This document shows positions 46,552 through 58,605 of a stretch of DNA of 64,000 nucleotides, piece after piece. Source of the stretch: Lingula anatina (Eukaryota; Brachiopoda; Lingulata; Lingulida; Lingulidae); NCBI RefSeq assembly GCF_001039355.2, contig NW_019773903.1:572123-636122 (forward strand), in the 5' to 3' direction. The notes under the pieces were generated by a model. The model did no database searches. It was not told where the DNA came from and saw only the letters and a program-made list of their open reading frames with translations. The position numbers and the translations under genes are program-made. Position 1 is the stretch's first letter. Every line of letters starts with the position of its first letter.

Positions 46552-47694
46552 CATTTCAAACTTGCAATATGCATACATTTTATCATTGGGAACTTATTGA
46601 AGAAAACTGAGATAGTGCAACTGTGGTTTTGGCAACTCCATTTTCTCTTTCCCACAAAGTGGTACTGGAGTACCTATTTTACCTACATGATAAATACATA
46701 TACATATTTTTTTCTGTGCTGCTGCAAGCAATTAGCTTTACCTAATTAAGGCATTTAATCACCATTTCTATGACATAGTTGTTGAAGTTTATTAAATCCT
46801 TTTTATCTTATCTTGGAAAAGAACTTTGACAATACAATATTCCAGCTTTGATGTTTTATCGGCCCAGGCAATAATGAAGATTGTTCTTGATTACGATAGA
46901 AAAACAAATCGTGAACCTTTTTTCTTGTAATTTTGCCGATATGAACACTTCTTTGTTAATTGCTCATTTTGATGTAAGTTTCATGGCCTCTTAGGTAATA
47001 ATGTAGAGCAAGGAAGTGAGTCCTAGGCTATCTCTACTTCCTTGTGTAAAGTGATAAGAAACTCTTATTACAGCTATAATATACTCAGATTGATTTTTTT
47101 TATCGGGGTACTTAAGGATTATAGTCGGTGATATTAGATGAATTAAAGCTATTTCATTTCTTAGTCAGTATCTAGCTTTTTGATTGATTCTGGAAAAATA
47201 TTCCTGCATTAGAATCATTTTTAGGGTTGGGGTATTTTATATTAAACTTTAAAAATGTGTTTCAAGTGAGCAATTTGTAGAGAATGACATATAAGATTTT
47301 AAAGATTGTTTTACAGGTCTAAGCATTTTGGAATGTGATCTCTTATTATTTCCTCCCAACCAATTCTGTAGCTCACTTGCTTGAATCAGGGCAACACTTT
47401 CCAGTGCAAGCTCATACTTATATTTTTTTCTCAAAGAACCAAAAACTTTTTCTTCCTCTGGACTTCCACCATCATGTTTCATAAAAGAGTAATGATAGGT
47501 AAATAACAAGGAGATTTATGAATAACAGATACCAATGACTTAATTGTCCTCAGAACAGGTGTGTTCCCATTTGATTTAGGAACCATCCTAGTTAAGGTAT
47601 GGAAAGACTGCTGAAAAACAAGTAAATCTTCCACAAATCTGACGCATGTTTGTTTTACACTGTACCTGTATATGGGTGGTCTGGCAGAGAGGAA

Positions 47695-47716
47695 TCACAC
47701 ACACGCACACACACAC

Positions 47717-47762
<46 letters not shown>

Positions 47763-47776
47763 TTTTTTTTTTTTTC
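47695..47776. repeat. (CA)n(CT)n(AT)n composite microsatellite
   Basis: CA, then CT, then AT units followed by a T run. Confidence 0.9.
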
Positions 47777-47995
47777 TACTGGTATGTAAACCTCTGATGA
47801 TTTTTCATGCTGTGAAAATGAAAGTTAAGGCCAATGTGTTGTATTTTTTTTCCTTTTGAGGGCAGAGAAGGAGAGATTTGAGAGTTCCAGTATTATTGTA
47901 ACATTATATATAATAATCATGAATATAATAAAAAATGAAGAGAAGATATGCAGCTAGACTCATCAAATATTATACCCACAGTGCCTGAGCAGATT

Positions 47996-48115
47996 TGCAG
48001 TGGTCTAAAAAGGCTTGAGTTTAGTCATATCTGATTACATTCAGCTGGAGTCCCCGCAGTGTTGGATCGATTTATGTAGAATGATGGTTTTATTGGGAAC
48101 ATGCCTTTTAGCAAG
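47996..48115 (-). mobile_element. Family A MITE fragment
   Basis: GGAGTCCCCGCAGTGTTGGA and the following TCGATTTATGTAGAATGATGG match a family A right arm. Confidence 0.35.
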
Positions 48116-48444
48116 CTTTCCATTCCAGGCTTACAGAGCCAGCTCAGAAATCTAATTTCTCATTTCAGATTATGATATTGCCTTTCAAGACCATTAGACT
48201 TGATTCTTACTGGAGACTCTAATTATTATTTCAAGTGCGCCTGTTGATGTTTTTGATCCAGGCATATATAACTGGTAATGTCTGAACCTGTAAAAGATGG
48301 ATAGATGCTGGCTTTTTATATAATTGTGAAGTTCTCAGTTAAGGTGGATTTGCCCCTGAAAATAAAAAAAAAAAAAAAAATAAAACCATTACTGATAGTT
48401 GTATGCAATTTACCCTCTTCACTCTGCTTAATAGGAGACGTAGA

Positions 48445-48613
48445 CAGGGGCGGATTCAGAGATATTTTCTGACGGTCTTCCAAAGTAACTTTGTTGACCT
48501 GTCCTCCATTTTTGACCGTCTTCCAACAGAAAAAAAATCAATACCCGTCAGTGTTAGCTTGAAAATCTGACCGTCTTCTGGAAGACCCAGAAGATGGCCT
48601 AATTCCACCCCTG
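48445..48613 (+). mobile_element. Family C MITE with perfect 5 bp duplication
   Basis: 169 bp from CAGGGGCGGATTCAGAG to TTCCACCCCTG, flanked by GTAGA at 48440-48444 and 48614-48618. Confidence 0.85.
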
Positions 48614-49441
48614 GTAGAAAACGTGAACTTGACTTTGACTAATTCTATTCCAGAAACCCCCAATTCACAGAATATATGTTCCTAGAATTTGCACTGGCTC
48701 GTGACAGTAAGTGCCTCATGCATGATGTGTGCAAAGTGTGCACCATATTACATAAATCCATTCTGTTGGTGCAATCAAATTATAATTATATATATTATAT
48801 ACAACATGTGGGTACCATTTATAGCTATTAGAGATAAAAGGGAGAATAGCTCTTCAATATGAGATTCAAAATTCCACAAAAAACACATTGTAAACTACAC
48901 ATAGTAAAATAGTAAATTCCATTTTACTTCAAAAATGGAAGTGATTGTAATTATTCTGAAATCTGTGTTTGCCATCAGACCACTTGGACCTTCTCTCCTT
49001 AATAATCTCTGAAGAGACTATTGCAAAAAAAAAAAATCACCTACATGTAACTTTGAATGTTGAAATGGATCCATTATACCATTGGAAAGTATGGGAAAAT
49101 CATCATTTATCCCAGGAAAATCCATTGTTTTAGCACTTTTATTCCTTCAATATTTATATATTGAGTGGGGAGGTCTCGAGCAAGGGCAATTATTTTCTGG
49201 TTATAAGCATTCAAAAAAAAAAAAAGTCCCTAGAATGTATGTGTAGAGAAGATTTGACCACTCAGTTCTACTCTAGTTGTAATTGAAAATAATGGGATTT
49301 TACAAATCGGTACATTATTTCTGTTTAAGAGACTGAACATGATGAAAAATGCATTTTATCATGTAGTACATAATGGATTTAATATTGAGCTTTACCAATA
49401 AGTAGACATTTAAGTCTGGGGCTGTACTCTCTAAAACATTA

Positions 49442-49486
49442 GGTTAACCTTGATCCATTCACCTGAGCAGGGCATCCATAGCAAAG
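49442..49486 (+). other. Weak exon-like interval
   Basis: Acceptor CTCTCTAAAACATTAG| and donor AGCAAAG|GTAAAT with one open frame (phase 2 in, 1 out). Too short to support alone, and it does not fit the phase of the later candidates. Confidence 0.15.
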
Positions 49487-49859
49487 GTAAATTATTTTTC
49501 CATCTCTCCTCATTTGTAAGAATTTATAGTAGGTGGTGGTTGAAGTTAAGGTAAATTTTCCACTAGCTTTACGCATTAGTCGCAGTATATTACTCTGGAG
49601 TGTGCATCCATGAAATATCTTGTTCTTGTGAGGTCTCTAAACTATCCTTTCATCTTTTCTGGAATAATTTATTATTTTTCTCATGGCTCTCCCTCTCTCT
49701 TTATATATATATCGCTATCTGTGCATTTGGTTTGAGGAATCTGGATTTATCTGTAGCAGATGTGCTGGCTGCATGGTTTGGTTGTATTTAGATATCTCTG
49801 GGGCTGCTGGGATGGTTGTAGGATATCTGCAGCTGTGGATGTGTGATGGAACGACTTTG

Positions 49860-49938
49860 CAACTTTGAGATAGAGAGATGGAAAGAGAAAGAGAAAAAAG
49901 TGCCCGTGTGTTAGAGAGAAAGAGAGAGGGTCAAGGAC

Positions 49939-49987
<49 letters not shown>

Positions 49988-50010
49988 GAGAGAGAGAGAG
50001 AAAGAGAGAA
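49860..50010. repeat. (GT)n with flanking (GA)n
   Basis: About 21 GT units at 49940-49982 between GA-rich blocks. The 132 aa minus ORF reading through it is an artefact. Confidence 0.9.
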
Positions 50011-50127
50011 AAATGGGCTTGTATACATTGTGTTTATGCATGTGTTCATGCATAACATATGAGTGTATGTGTGTGTTAATGTGAGATTGCAGGTATATGT
50101 GTGTGCATAAATGTCAGTATATGTATG

Positions 50128-50296
50128 CAGGTCCGTAGCCAGCAATTTCAGAGGGGGGAGTTCGTTTTCTGAAAAAGTGGACCTTTTACCATAAAATCCT
50201 CAAGTACATAGATCAAATTTTACACAGAGTGGACCTTTTCCCAGCAAAAAGGATGGTTCTTTCGAACCCCCCGAACCCCCCCTGGCTACAGGCCTG
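50128..50296 (+). mobile_element. Family B MITE with perfect 5 bp duplication
   Basis: 169 bp, CAGGTCCGTAGCCAG to CTGGCTACAGGCCTG, flanked by GTATG at 50123-50127 and 50297-50301. Confidence 0.85.
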
Positions 50297-50747
50297 GTAT
50301 GTGTGTGCAAATGTTTGTGTGTGCATGTGCAAACTTTAATGACATATATCTAATAAATTGTTCCTTCCCTTAGCCTAAGATATACATGCAATAAAGTGTT
50401 TTATCAAAAAATGGACTATATTATAGTCCTAATGTTTCAGGACATCAGCAAAACAATAGCATTTCATCCAGAAGGATGTGACAGGTTGCTGCCTACTGAA
50501 TAGAGGGCAATCAATAAAGGTATGAAATAATGTTACAAGTGAGAAATTAGAAATTTTAGAAGCGTGTTGTGTGCGTCAGCATTAATCACGGAAGATGGTC
50601 GAGCTGGAAATTGCGCTGATGTACACCTGGTGCTTGTGTATATGTGATATCGCTGGAGGCTTTTGTTTTTAATGACTTGGTGTACATGTAGCGTAGGAAG
50701 AGAGGGAGGGTCAGAAGTGGGCGCTGCCTATTTTTGAGATGTTAGAT

Positions 50748-50922
50748 CAGGCCCGTAGCCAACGATTTTAAAAGGGGGGTTCTTTTTCTGAAAAAGTGGA
50801 CCTTTTACCATGAAACCTTCATTTACCTAGATAAAATTTTACCCAGAGGAGACCTTTTCCCAGCAAAAAAAGGAGGGGGGGGGGTCTTTTGACCCCCTCG
50901 AACCCACCTGGCTATGGGCCTG
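50748..50922 (+). mobile_element. Family B MITE
   Basis: CAGGCCCGTAGCCAACG to CTGGCTATGGGCCTG with a G run expansion near 50875. Flanks TAGAT and CTGAT are only partly alike. Confidence 0.75.
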
Positions 50923-50994
50923 CTGATATGCTATATTTTGATGTTATTTTATTTGAGTGCTGAATTATACAAAATTATATTGATGATGTTACAG

Positions 50995-51077
50995 GTGATC
51001 CATACAATCCCTTCAGATACTAGAAAATTTTCATTATTATATTTATTTAAATTCCATGTGGAGTGCAATATTTTTTG
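50995..51077 (+). other. Weak exon-like interval
   Basis: Acceptor TTGATGATGTTACAG| opens 27 codons plus 2 nt (phase 0 in, 2 out) to TTTTTTG|GTATAG, including SLLYLFKFHVECNIFW. It would precede 55304 in phase but cannot follow 40326 directly. The frame is AT-rich and the donor weak. Confidence 0.18.
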
Positions 51078-51166
51078 GTATAGCAATTTATTATTAGAAA
51101 CATTGATTTTATGTTGTCTTATGTAGTTTTAAATTATTTGAAATTAAACTTTTTTTTTTGGGGGGG

Positions 51167-52687
51167 GGGAGTATAAGATCAACTTGATAACAGTACTTAA
51201 GTTATCAAATTTAAATCAGTTGATGTAAATGTATTTGTTTTTAGATTACATATATATTATCATTATAAAAGTAGAAACCAGATCCTAATGATTTTTGAAC
51301 GAGTGTACACAAAATCCAAGAAAAAATTCCAAGATAGAAGATAAATAAACAGATACTGTAGAACAGCAGTAGCTTCATGTTTGGACAAATTACAGGATAC
51401 CCCACCTTAGGGTGTGTTTAGAGCATTGATCGCCTTCTCACCTGTAGTTGTTAAACTACTGCAGCTGAAGTCTACCTGTGGCCACACCTTTCAGAAACAG
51501 CAGGTGAAAGTTAAAACAGAATTCACCTCCAGAATGATGGTTCGCAACCGTAACAGCCTCTGGGTCAGTAGTAGAAATTGGTCAATGTTTGTCTGTTGTA
51601 GCCACAGGATACTTCTTATGGTTATTTAAACAGAGCATTTAAATTTTGATTTAAATTGTATAGAACAAATAAATATAGAAAAAAATAATGGCATTTCCCT
51701 TTTTTGTCTGTCAGTCTGTTAAAGTAATCTCTCTCTCTCTCTATCTCTTTGTTTCTGTCCAACTGTCTGCCTGCCTGCCTGTTACTCATGCAGTCAGTCA
51801 CATATTCTACTTTGTGTGGTATACTATTCTGTCCATATCTCTGTCTGTACATCTGCCTTTTATGACAATCTACCCACAATTCTTAAAATGCACCTGACAT
51901 TACTGGCATATATCTGAAAAAAAAAAAAAAAACGTACCACAAATTGCTACCAGAAATCTGCCAAACAAGTAAAAAGTTTTGACAGATTTAGTGCAAGTAA
52001 GATGGTTTCTCGGTACATCACTGCCCATTGTCTGTTCCCATGTTATCCTGTCATTGTCATCAGCTGCCATGATCCTTAACGATTGAACTTGGATATAAAA
52101 ACTTATATATTAGAACTCATTTCATAACCCATTTGCAAGAGAAAATAATGCACCTCGTGAAATGACCATATTCAATCAAAAGAATTAGTTTCACTAATTT
52201 TATTTTGAATTATGTATAAATTGAGAAGTTGAAAGGCAAGAATATAAAACTCAACTATAACCTGGGCTGCACATAAAGATGCTTTGGGAATCACAAAGTG
52301 GTTTCAACTTCACTAAATGCCCTAGCTGTACTGAAGAAGTATTTATAACATGTGATCATTATCCTATACCTGACTCATTAATGTTTTTAATTAAGCACAC
52401 ATATCCTGTTGGCCTTACAGGAACCGTACCAATTATTGCAAAATGAAAGGGGGCACTCAACCTCAAGGCAATGCACCAATACTATTACATATTGGTTCTA
52501 TAGCTCCAAAAAAAGCTGACTTTCTTATCAATCCATGCTGTGAAGTTGGTTTAGCCTGTTGATCCTGTTGATCCTCACCTCAAGACCCATAGCAGTGATG
52601 TAATTATAAAGTAACAGCTTCTCTCTTAGAATCCTGACAGGTGAAGTAAGTGTTCTGACAGTTATGTCTCTTCAACAAGTCATGTAA
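51167..52687. repeat. Gap-flanking duplicate, left copy
   Basis: The 1521 bp here recur at 52831-54351 with exactly the same length; the only difference I noticed is T at 51335 versus C at 52999. The copy ends at the N run. Confidence 0.9.
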
Positions 52688-52830
52688 NNNNNNNNNNNNN
52701 NNNNNNNNNNNNNNNNNNNNNNNNNNNNNNNNNNNNNNNNNNNNNNNNNNNNNNNNNNNNNNNNNNNNNNNNNNNNNNNNNNNNNNNNNNNNNNNNNNNN
52801 NNNNNNNNNNNNNNNNNNNNNNNNNNNNNN
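52688..52830. other. Assembly gap (143 N)
   Basis: Unsequenced. It lies exactly between the two copies of a near-identical 1521 bp block. Confidence 0.99.
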
Positions 52831-54351
52831 GGGAGTATAAGATCAACTTGATAACAGTACTTAAGTTATCAAATTTAAATCAGTTGATGTAAATGTATTT
52901 GTTTTTAGATTACATATATATTATCATTATAAAAGTAGAAACCAGATCCTAATGATTTTTGAACGAGTGTACACAAAATCCAAGAAAAAATTCCAAGACA
53001 GAAGATAAATAAACAGATACTGTAGAACAGCAGTAGCTTCATGTTTGGACAAATTACAGGATACCCCACCTTAGGGTGTGTTTAGAGCATTGATCGCCTT
53101 CTCACCTGTAGTTGTTAAACTACTGCAGCTGAAGTCTACCTGTGGCCACACCTTTCAGAAACAGCAGGTGAAAGTTAAAACAGAATTCACCTCCAGAATG
53201 ATGGTTCGCAACCGTAACAGCCTCTGGGTCAGTAGTAGAAATTGGTCAATGTTTGTCTGTTGTAGCCACAGGATACTTCTTATGGTTATTTAAACAGAGC
53301 ATTTAAATTTTGATTTAAATTGTATAGAACAAATAAATATAGAAAAAAATAATGGCATTTCCCTTTTTTGTCTGTCAGTCTGTTAAAGTAATCTCTCTCT
53401 CTCTCTATCTCTTTGTTTCTGTCCAACTGTCTGCCTGCCTGCCTGTTACTCATGCAGTCAGTCACATATTCTACTTTGTGTGGTATACTATTCTGTCCAT
53501 ATCTCTGTCTGTACATCTGCCTTTTATGACAATCTACCCACAATTCTTAAAATGCACCTGACATTACTGGCATATATCTGAAAAAAAAAAAAAAAACGTA
53601 CCACAAATTGCTACCAGAAATCTGCCAAACAAGTAAAAAGTTTTGACAGATTTAGTGCAAGTAAGATGGTTTCTCGGTACATCACTGCCCATTGTCTGTT
53701 CCCATGTTATCCTGTCATTGTCATCAGCTGCCATGATCCTTAACGATTGAACTTGGATATAAAAACTTATATATTAGAACTCATTTCATAACCCATTTGC
53801 AAGAGAAAATAATGCACCTCGTGAAATGACCATATTCAATCAAAAGAATTAGTTTCACTAATTTTATTTTGAATTATGTATAAATTGAGAAGTTGAAAGG
53901 CAAGAATATAAAACTCAACTATAACCTGGGCTGCACATAAAGATGCTTTGGGAATCACAAAGTGGTTTCAACTTCACTAAATGCCCTAGCTGTACTGAAG
54001 AAGTATTTATAACATGTGATCATTATCCTATACCTGACTCATTAATGTTTTTAATTAAGCACACATATCCTGTTGGCCTTACAGGAACCGTACCAATTAT
54101 TGCAAAATGAAAGGGGGCACTCAACCTCAAGGCAATGCACCAATACTATTACATATTGGTTCTATAGCTCCAAAAAAAGCTGACTTTCTTATCAATCCAT
54201 GCTGTGAAGTTGGTTTAGCCTGTTGATCCTGTTGATCCTCACCTCAAGACCCATAGCAGTGATGTAATTATAAAGTAACAGCTTCTCTCTTAGAATCCTG
54301 ACAGGTGAAGTAAGTGTTCTGACAGTTATGTCTCTTCAACAAGTCATGTAA
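52831..54351. repeat. Gap-flanking duplicate, right copy
   Basis: Starts at the first base after the N run and ends with CATGTAA, the same bases that precede the gap in the left copy. Most likely the same locus assembled twice. Confidence 0.9.
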
Positions 54352-54579
54352 GAACTAGCACATGTATGTGTTTTCTTTTTGGTGATAGATACATGTACAT
54401 GTAGGACAGGGAGCTCCACATTTGTAGTAAAACCCAGCAAGAATGACTCCATTTATTATTGTAATGGGCACATATTCCAATATTTTTAAAAGAAAAGTTA
54501 ATTGTTAAGGAAGCCCTACTACCAAAATACCTTGTTTCTAAAGCCAACAAGGGGAAAATTAAGACTGTATATCTTTTAT

Positions 54580-54752
54580 TAGCAAAATATCAGGCCTGCT
54601 GCAAATTCACAGTAAAGTTGTCGCTAATTTGCTGCAAACTGCAATTTCTTCTTGCAAATTTGCTGCAATATAGCTGCAAATTAGCAGCAATAAAATTTTT
54701 TTTCTTGCAATTTTGTTGCTCCAACATAGCTGCAAACTTTTCATTTTGCTAA
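54580..54752. mobile_element. Family D element
   Basis: TTAGCAAAATATCAGGCCTG to CATTTTGCTAA: a 10 bp exact inverted end TTAGCAAAAT / ATTTTGCTAA. Confidence 0.65.
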
Positions 54753-54759
54753 GGGATAT

Positions 54760-55047
54760 ATATTTAAACAAGCACTGTAGTATTCTTTCAAAAAGTACTT
54801 GGTACCTAGCTGTTTTCTGTAATAGCATATAACCAGTGTCAGGTATGATATATTTTCCCAGATGATACTTTTTGACATAACTTATCCTAAGTGCATCGGT
54901 AAGATTGACAGGCAAGAGCCCCTGTGTGTACGAATCCGTATACAGTGTATATTTGATCTGTACATCCCTAATAGCAAGGGGTTCACTTAAGACTCTACTA
55001 GTACCTGTCCTCTTGTAAACGATCTTAAACATTGTTTTGAAAATCAT
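54760..55047 (-). other. Unassigned minus-strand ORF segment
   Basis: The N-terminal ~96 codons of a 146-codon ORF lie outside the family D element that supplies its C-terminus. No domain, start context or splice support is visible. Probably chance. Confidence 0.15.
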
Positions 55048-55303
55048 GTACTTAACTCGCTATTTTTGTACACAAATGATGCTTGGTTGCCTCATTTTCA
55101 GTTACTTTAAATGTGAACTTAAATGTCGGTTTGAAAAGCATGTGTTTTAGTGTTAATTCACGTACACAAACATATCAAGGGTTTTTGTACCTGAACAGTT
55201 TGACTTCTCTTTCAACATACGCATGTAAGATATACCCACTTGAAAGCATGCATAAACTTTAGTTTTGTGTTTTAAATGTGTTTTAACTCCTCTTTCTCAC
55301 CAG

Positions 55304-55337
55304 GTCGGGACAAGCAGATGGTGTCTGTGGGGTTTAC
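55304..55337 (+). CDS. Candidate small coding exon
   Basis: A textbook branch-point and tract (TTTTAACTCCTCTTTCTCACCAG|) precede SGQADGVCGVY, phase 2 in. Two donors, GTTTAC at 55332 and GTATCT at 55338, both give phase 0 out. It links 40326 (phase 2) to 59612 (phase 0). Confidence 0.3.
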
Positions 55338-55540
55338 GTATCTTTACTTATATCTAGGATAAACATCCAGAGATGCCATTAGGATAGGAGGCTATTTAAA
55401 AGAAGTGTGTACTTGGAACTTTTTTGGAGATGTGTATGTATTGGTGTTTCATTGGTATCCCTGTCCACTTTAAACTAACATTCATTGTTGATTGAATTCT
55501 TCCTCTGTTTTCTAACTATTTCCTTCCATTTTATTTCCAG

Positions 55541-55564
55541 TACACAGAATGAGAGAGTTTCTGG
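55541..55564 (+). other. Possible 24-nt microexon
   Basis: An excellent acceptor (TTTTCTAACTATTTCCTTCCATTTTATTTCCAG| region, 55508-55540) is followed 24 nt later by CTGG|GTAAAT. Phase does not fit the neighbouring candidates. Confidence 0.15.
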
Positions 55565-55672
55565 GTAAATTTACCTTAGATGTCTTATCAGATGACTGAA
55601 GTACTTTTAACCAAATACCAGTTCTTTCCCAGCTCCACACCTGCAGTCATTTGAATTGCTGCCTATAGCTAA

Positions 55673-55848
55673 GGCCCCATTCAGAATAGGGGACTAACTA
55701 GTCTGAGGGTCAAATATGGTCAACCTACTACAAAGCTTGCCATCTAATCCGCTAATAAACACTGGATAGTTATCCCTTGGGGGATTATTCAAGTGGGTCA
55801 GCCATATTTGACCCTAGGACTAGTTAGTCCCCTATTCTGAAGGAGGCC
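55673..55848 (+). mobile_element. Family G MITE
   Basis: GGCCCCATTCAGAATAGGGG to CCCTATTCTGAAGGAGGCC. Left flank is TAA (55670-55672). Arms share GGACTAACTAGTC and ATTTGACC. Confidence 0.7.
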
Positions 55849-56759
55849 TGGATATCTGATGATACTTGTTGTTATCATTGCTTTTGTCATTTTGCAGTTT
55901 GCTAAAATACTATTGATAATTTAAATCTATATACTCAAACTAAACTTGAATTATCAGATTTACTGAGTGTTCTCCATTTCCACTTAGATAAAAACAAACT
56001 CAGTACCATCAAAGGAATAGATTAAGAAAATGGCTCTCTTGCAGAGCCGGGTCAAAGGGGTGCATTATAGAAACTTTATATGTTAATATTGGTAATTTGT
56101 TACCTATGTGTTTACAACCTTCATTTTGAATTTGGATAACAGCTTGTGTTTTAAGATTTTTGCAAGCAAGATTTTATCCTTTGCAAAGACAGAAAAATGC
56201 CACACAAAAATTTGATAAAATATAGGTAGCAGAAATACTGTAGTTTTCATCTTAGACTTAATCATTTCCTTCATGATCAATATTTTCACAAACAGGTAGT
56301 TTGAATGTTAGATCTCATCGACATTGAGGATATGTGAACTTCTGGAACCTTTCTTGAACTTCAGCGAACTTCCTGATTTATTTCTGATATTATCCATAAT
56401 GGAAATAACATGCATAGGTAGTCCTCTGGAAAGAAGTTAAATTATAGTAAATATGAATTCTAAATGCTAATGGACATAACACTTACATGTAGCCACTTGT
56501 TATAGTATTAGGTTGTATACGTGAAGCAGGATGGTTTCTCCATACATAGTATCCTTAATTAGGGACGTTATGAATTTATTTTTATATTTAATTCTGATAT
56601 CACTGGTGGGTCGGGGGAAATAAATTTATTGTTATGTCTCTTGGCAATTTATTCACTTTGAAGCACATGGGAGTGCCTTCAGTTAGAGTGAATCTACTCA
56701 TGATACTTGGGGAAGGTTAAGTATAGAAGTATCTGATGATGCAGTTCTTGTTACCATGA

Positions 56760-57196
56760 ATCAATTGTTATCACTTTGAATCCTGTGTTGTCAAGATAAA
56801 TCCTGTTTTATTATTCTGAATCCTGTTATCCTTTTTGACCCTGCATTATCACCTAAATCTGGTGTTTTTACCGTAAATCCTATGTTATCGCCATTAATCC
56901 TATGTTATCACCTTCAATCCTACATTATCACCATCAATCCTACATTATCACCATCAATCCTATGTTATGACCTTGAATCCTATGTTATCGCCATGAATCC
57001 TATGTTATCACCATCAGTCCTTTATTATCACTTTGAATCCTACATTATCATCGTCAATCCTGTCTTATCACTTTAAAGCCTACATTATCACCATCAATCC
57101 TGTGTTATCACTTTGAATCCTACATTATCATTGTCAATCCTGTATTATCACTTTAAAGCCTACATTATCACCATCAATCCTGTCATCACCTTGAAT
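56760..57196 (+). repeat. 20 bp minisatellite with 80 bp higher-order unit
   Basis: Unit AATCCTAYRTTATCACCWTN. Clean from about 56875 (16 units in register), degenerate before. A four-unit block (TACATTATCATYGTC, TGTNTTATCACTTTA, AAGCCTACATTATCACC, TGT...) repeats, giving an 80 bp period near 57030-57190. Confidence 0.9.
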
Positions 57197-58011
57197 CATG
57201 CCCTTCTCTACTTCACACTAATAATTGAGTTTCTCAGATTCTCAGTAACATTGCCAAGAATCACAAGAAGCCAGCTGTGAGACCATGTAGGCCTGTTGAT
57301 TCTGTTTGGAATATTATCCCTTTTTTTCTGTAAATATATATTTTTTCTGTAATTCTATTGGGGTTTTCAAGTTTCTTTTGCTGTTGATGCACCAGCTGTC
57401 CTAACATTAGTGTAGTTTTTTTTTAACTTTGGGTCCCTATGTAACCTACAGAAGAGTTTATTAGGCCCCAGAATTTATTTTGGAGTAGAAAAATAAGCAA
57501 TCAATCCCCACAAGACTGTAAATACGCCACTAAATAACATCACCAAAATTTCAGGATGAAATCTATTTACGGTGTTGGATTGATTCAATTCAAGTAATGA
57601 TTAGGACAATCAAGAAAAAAATGAAATTTAATATCAATTTCTGTAAGACAAAATCAGAATCAAATCTGTTTATGGCATTGGATCAATTCTCTGTGTTGGA
57701 TAATGCGGGAAATTTATCAGTTTCTGAAAGACAAAATTTGAAATAATGCTGAATCCTTTGACTTAAAGCCTGTTTTGAATAAGGTCTTCTGTTGCTGGTT
57801 CAGTGGCTGTAGTCAGGTCAACAACAACTGAAATAAGGCACTACAAATAATTTGAAATAATGGTGTATAATCCTTTAACTTACTAGGGATCATTCCCAGA
57901 CTGTATTGTACAAACTGTGGATTGTTCTATCTCTGAGGGGAATCTCGCTAAATCGCAATCCACTTAAGCGGCTTATATGTCTGTCATGCCTACTGAAGCT
58001 GCTAGGGACTA

Positions 58012-58337
58012 CGGTAAAGTCTTGAAAATTTCGTCGTTCTTGAAAATTTCGTCGGCAGACAATTTTCCGCCAACGTAATTTTTTTCCCTTTGAAAACTTC
58101 GTCGACCTTGAAAATGAAGTACTCGATAATTTTTGAAAAGTTCGTCACCAAATATGGCCGCGTTGTCCAGCTCAAACATGAAGGTAATGCGTNTAGGATA
58201 AAAGCCCAAAGGCCGGATTTTTGAAAATTTCGTCATACCCAGGAGTGGGGGAGGGGTAATTTTGAAAAATTAGTCGCATTTACACAATTAAAAATATTAA
58301 TTAATTTTTAAGCGACGAAATTTTCAAGACTTTACCG
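58012..58337. mobile_element. TA-flanked inverted-repeat element
   Basis: Ends CGGTAAAGTCTTGAAAATTT and AAATTTTCAAGACTTTACCG are perfect inverted repeats of at least 20 bp (25 bp including the CGTCG). TA lies on each side, as for Tc1/mariner insertions. Inside, GAAAATTTCGTC recurs at least three times. No transposase; an N at 58193. Confidence 0.75.
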
Positions 58338-58436
58338 TAATTAATTATCGTTTAGCAGTTTTAGTAGGCATGCCAGACATCTAAGCTACATAAGCTAAAA
58401 TCCCTCGGAGATGGATCGATCCTAGATCGATCTAGG

Positions 58437-58605
58437 CAGGGGCAGATCTGGAGGTTTTTCTGATAGTCTTCCAAATTACCTTTGTTGATCCATCCTCCAT
58501 TTTTGACCATCTTCCGACAGAAAAAAATGGATACCCATCAATGTTAACTTGAAAATCTGACTGTCTTATGGAAGACCCAGAAGACAGCCTTTAAATCCGC
58601 CCCTG
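58437..58605 (+). mobile_element. Family C MITE nested in family A
   Basis: 169 bp from CAGGGGCAGATCTGG to AAATCCGCCCCTG; CTAGG at 58432-58436 and 58606-58610 is a perfect 5 bp duplication of family A sequence. Confidence 0.85.

Noticed and set aside
49747-50145. 132-codon minus ORF rich in HTHTHT
   Set aside because: A translation of (GT)n and (GA)n microsatellites.
54607-55047. 146-codon minus-strand ORF
   Set aside because: Its C-terminal third is family D repeat, and the rest has no domain, splice or promoter support.
56882-57076. 64-codon repetitive ORF in the minisatellite
   Set aside because: The 20 bp unit is not a multiple of three and gives no stable protein repeat beyond 60 bp; simple read-through of the array.
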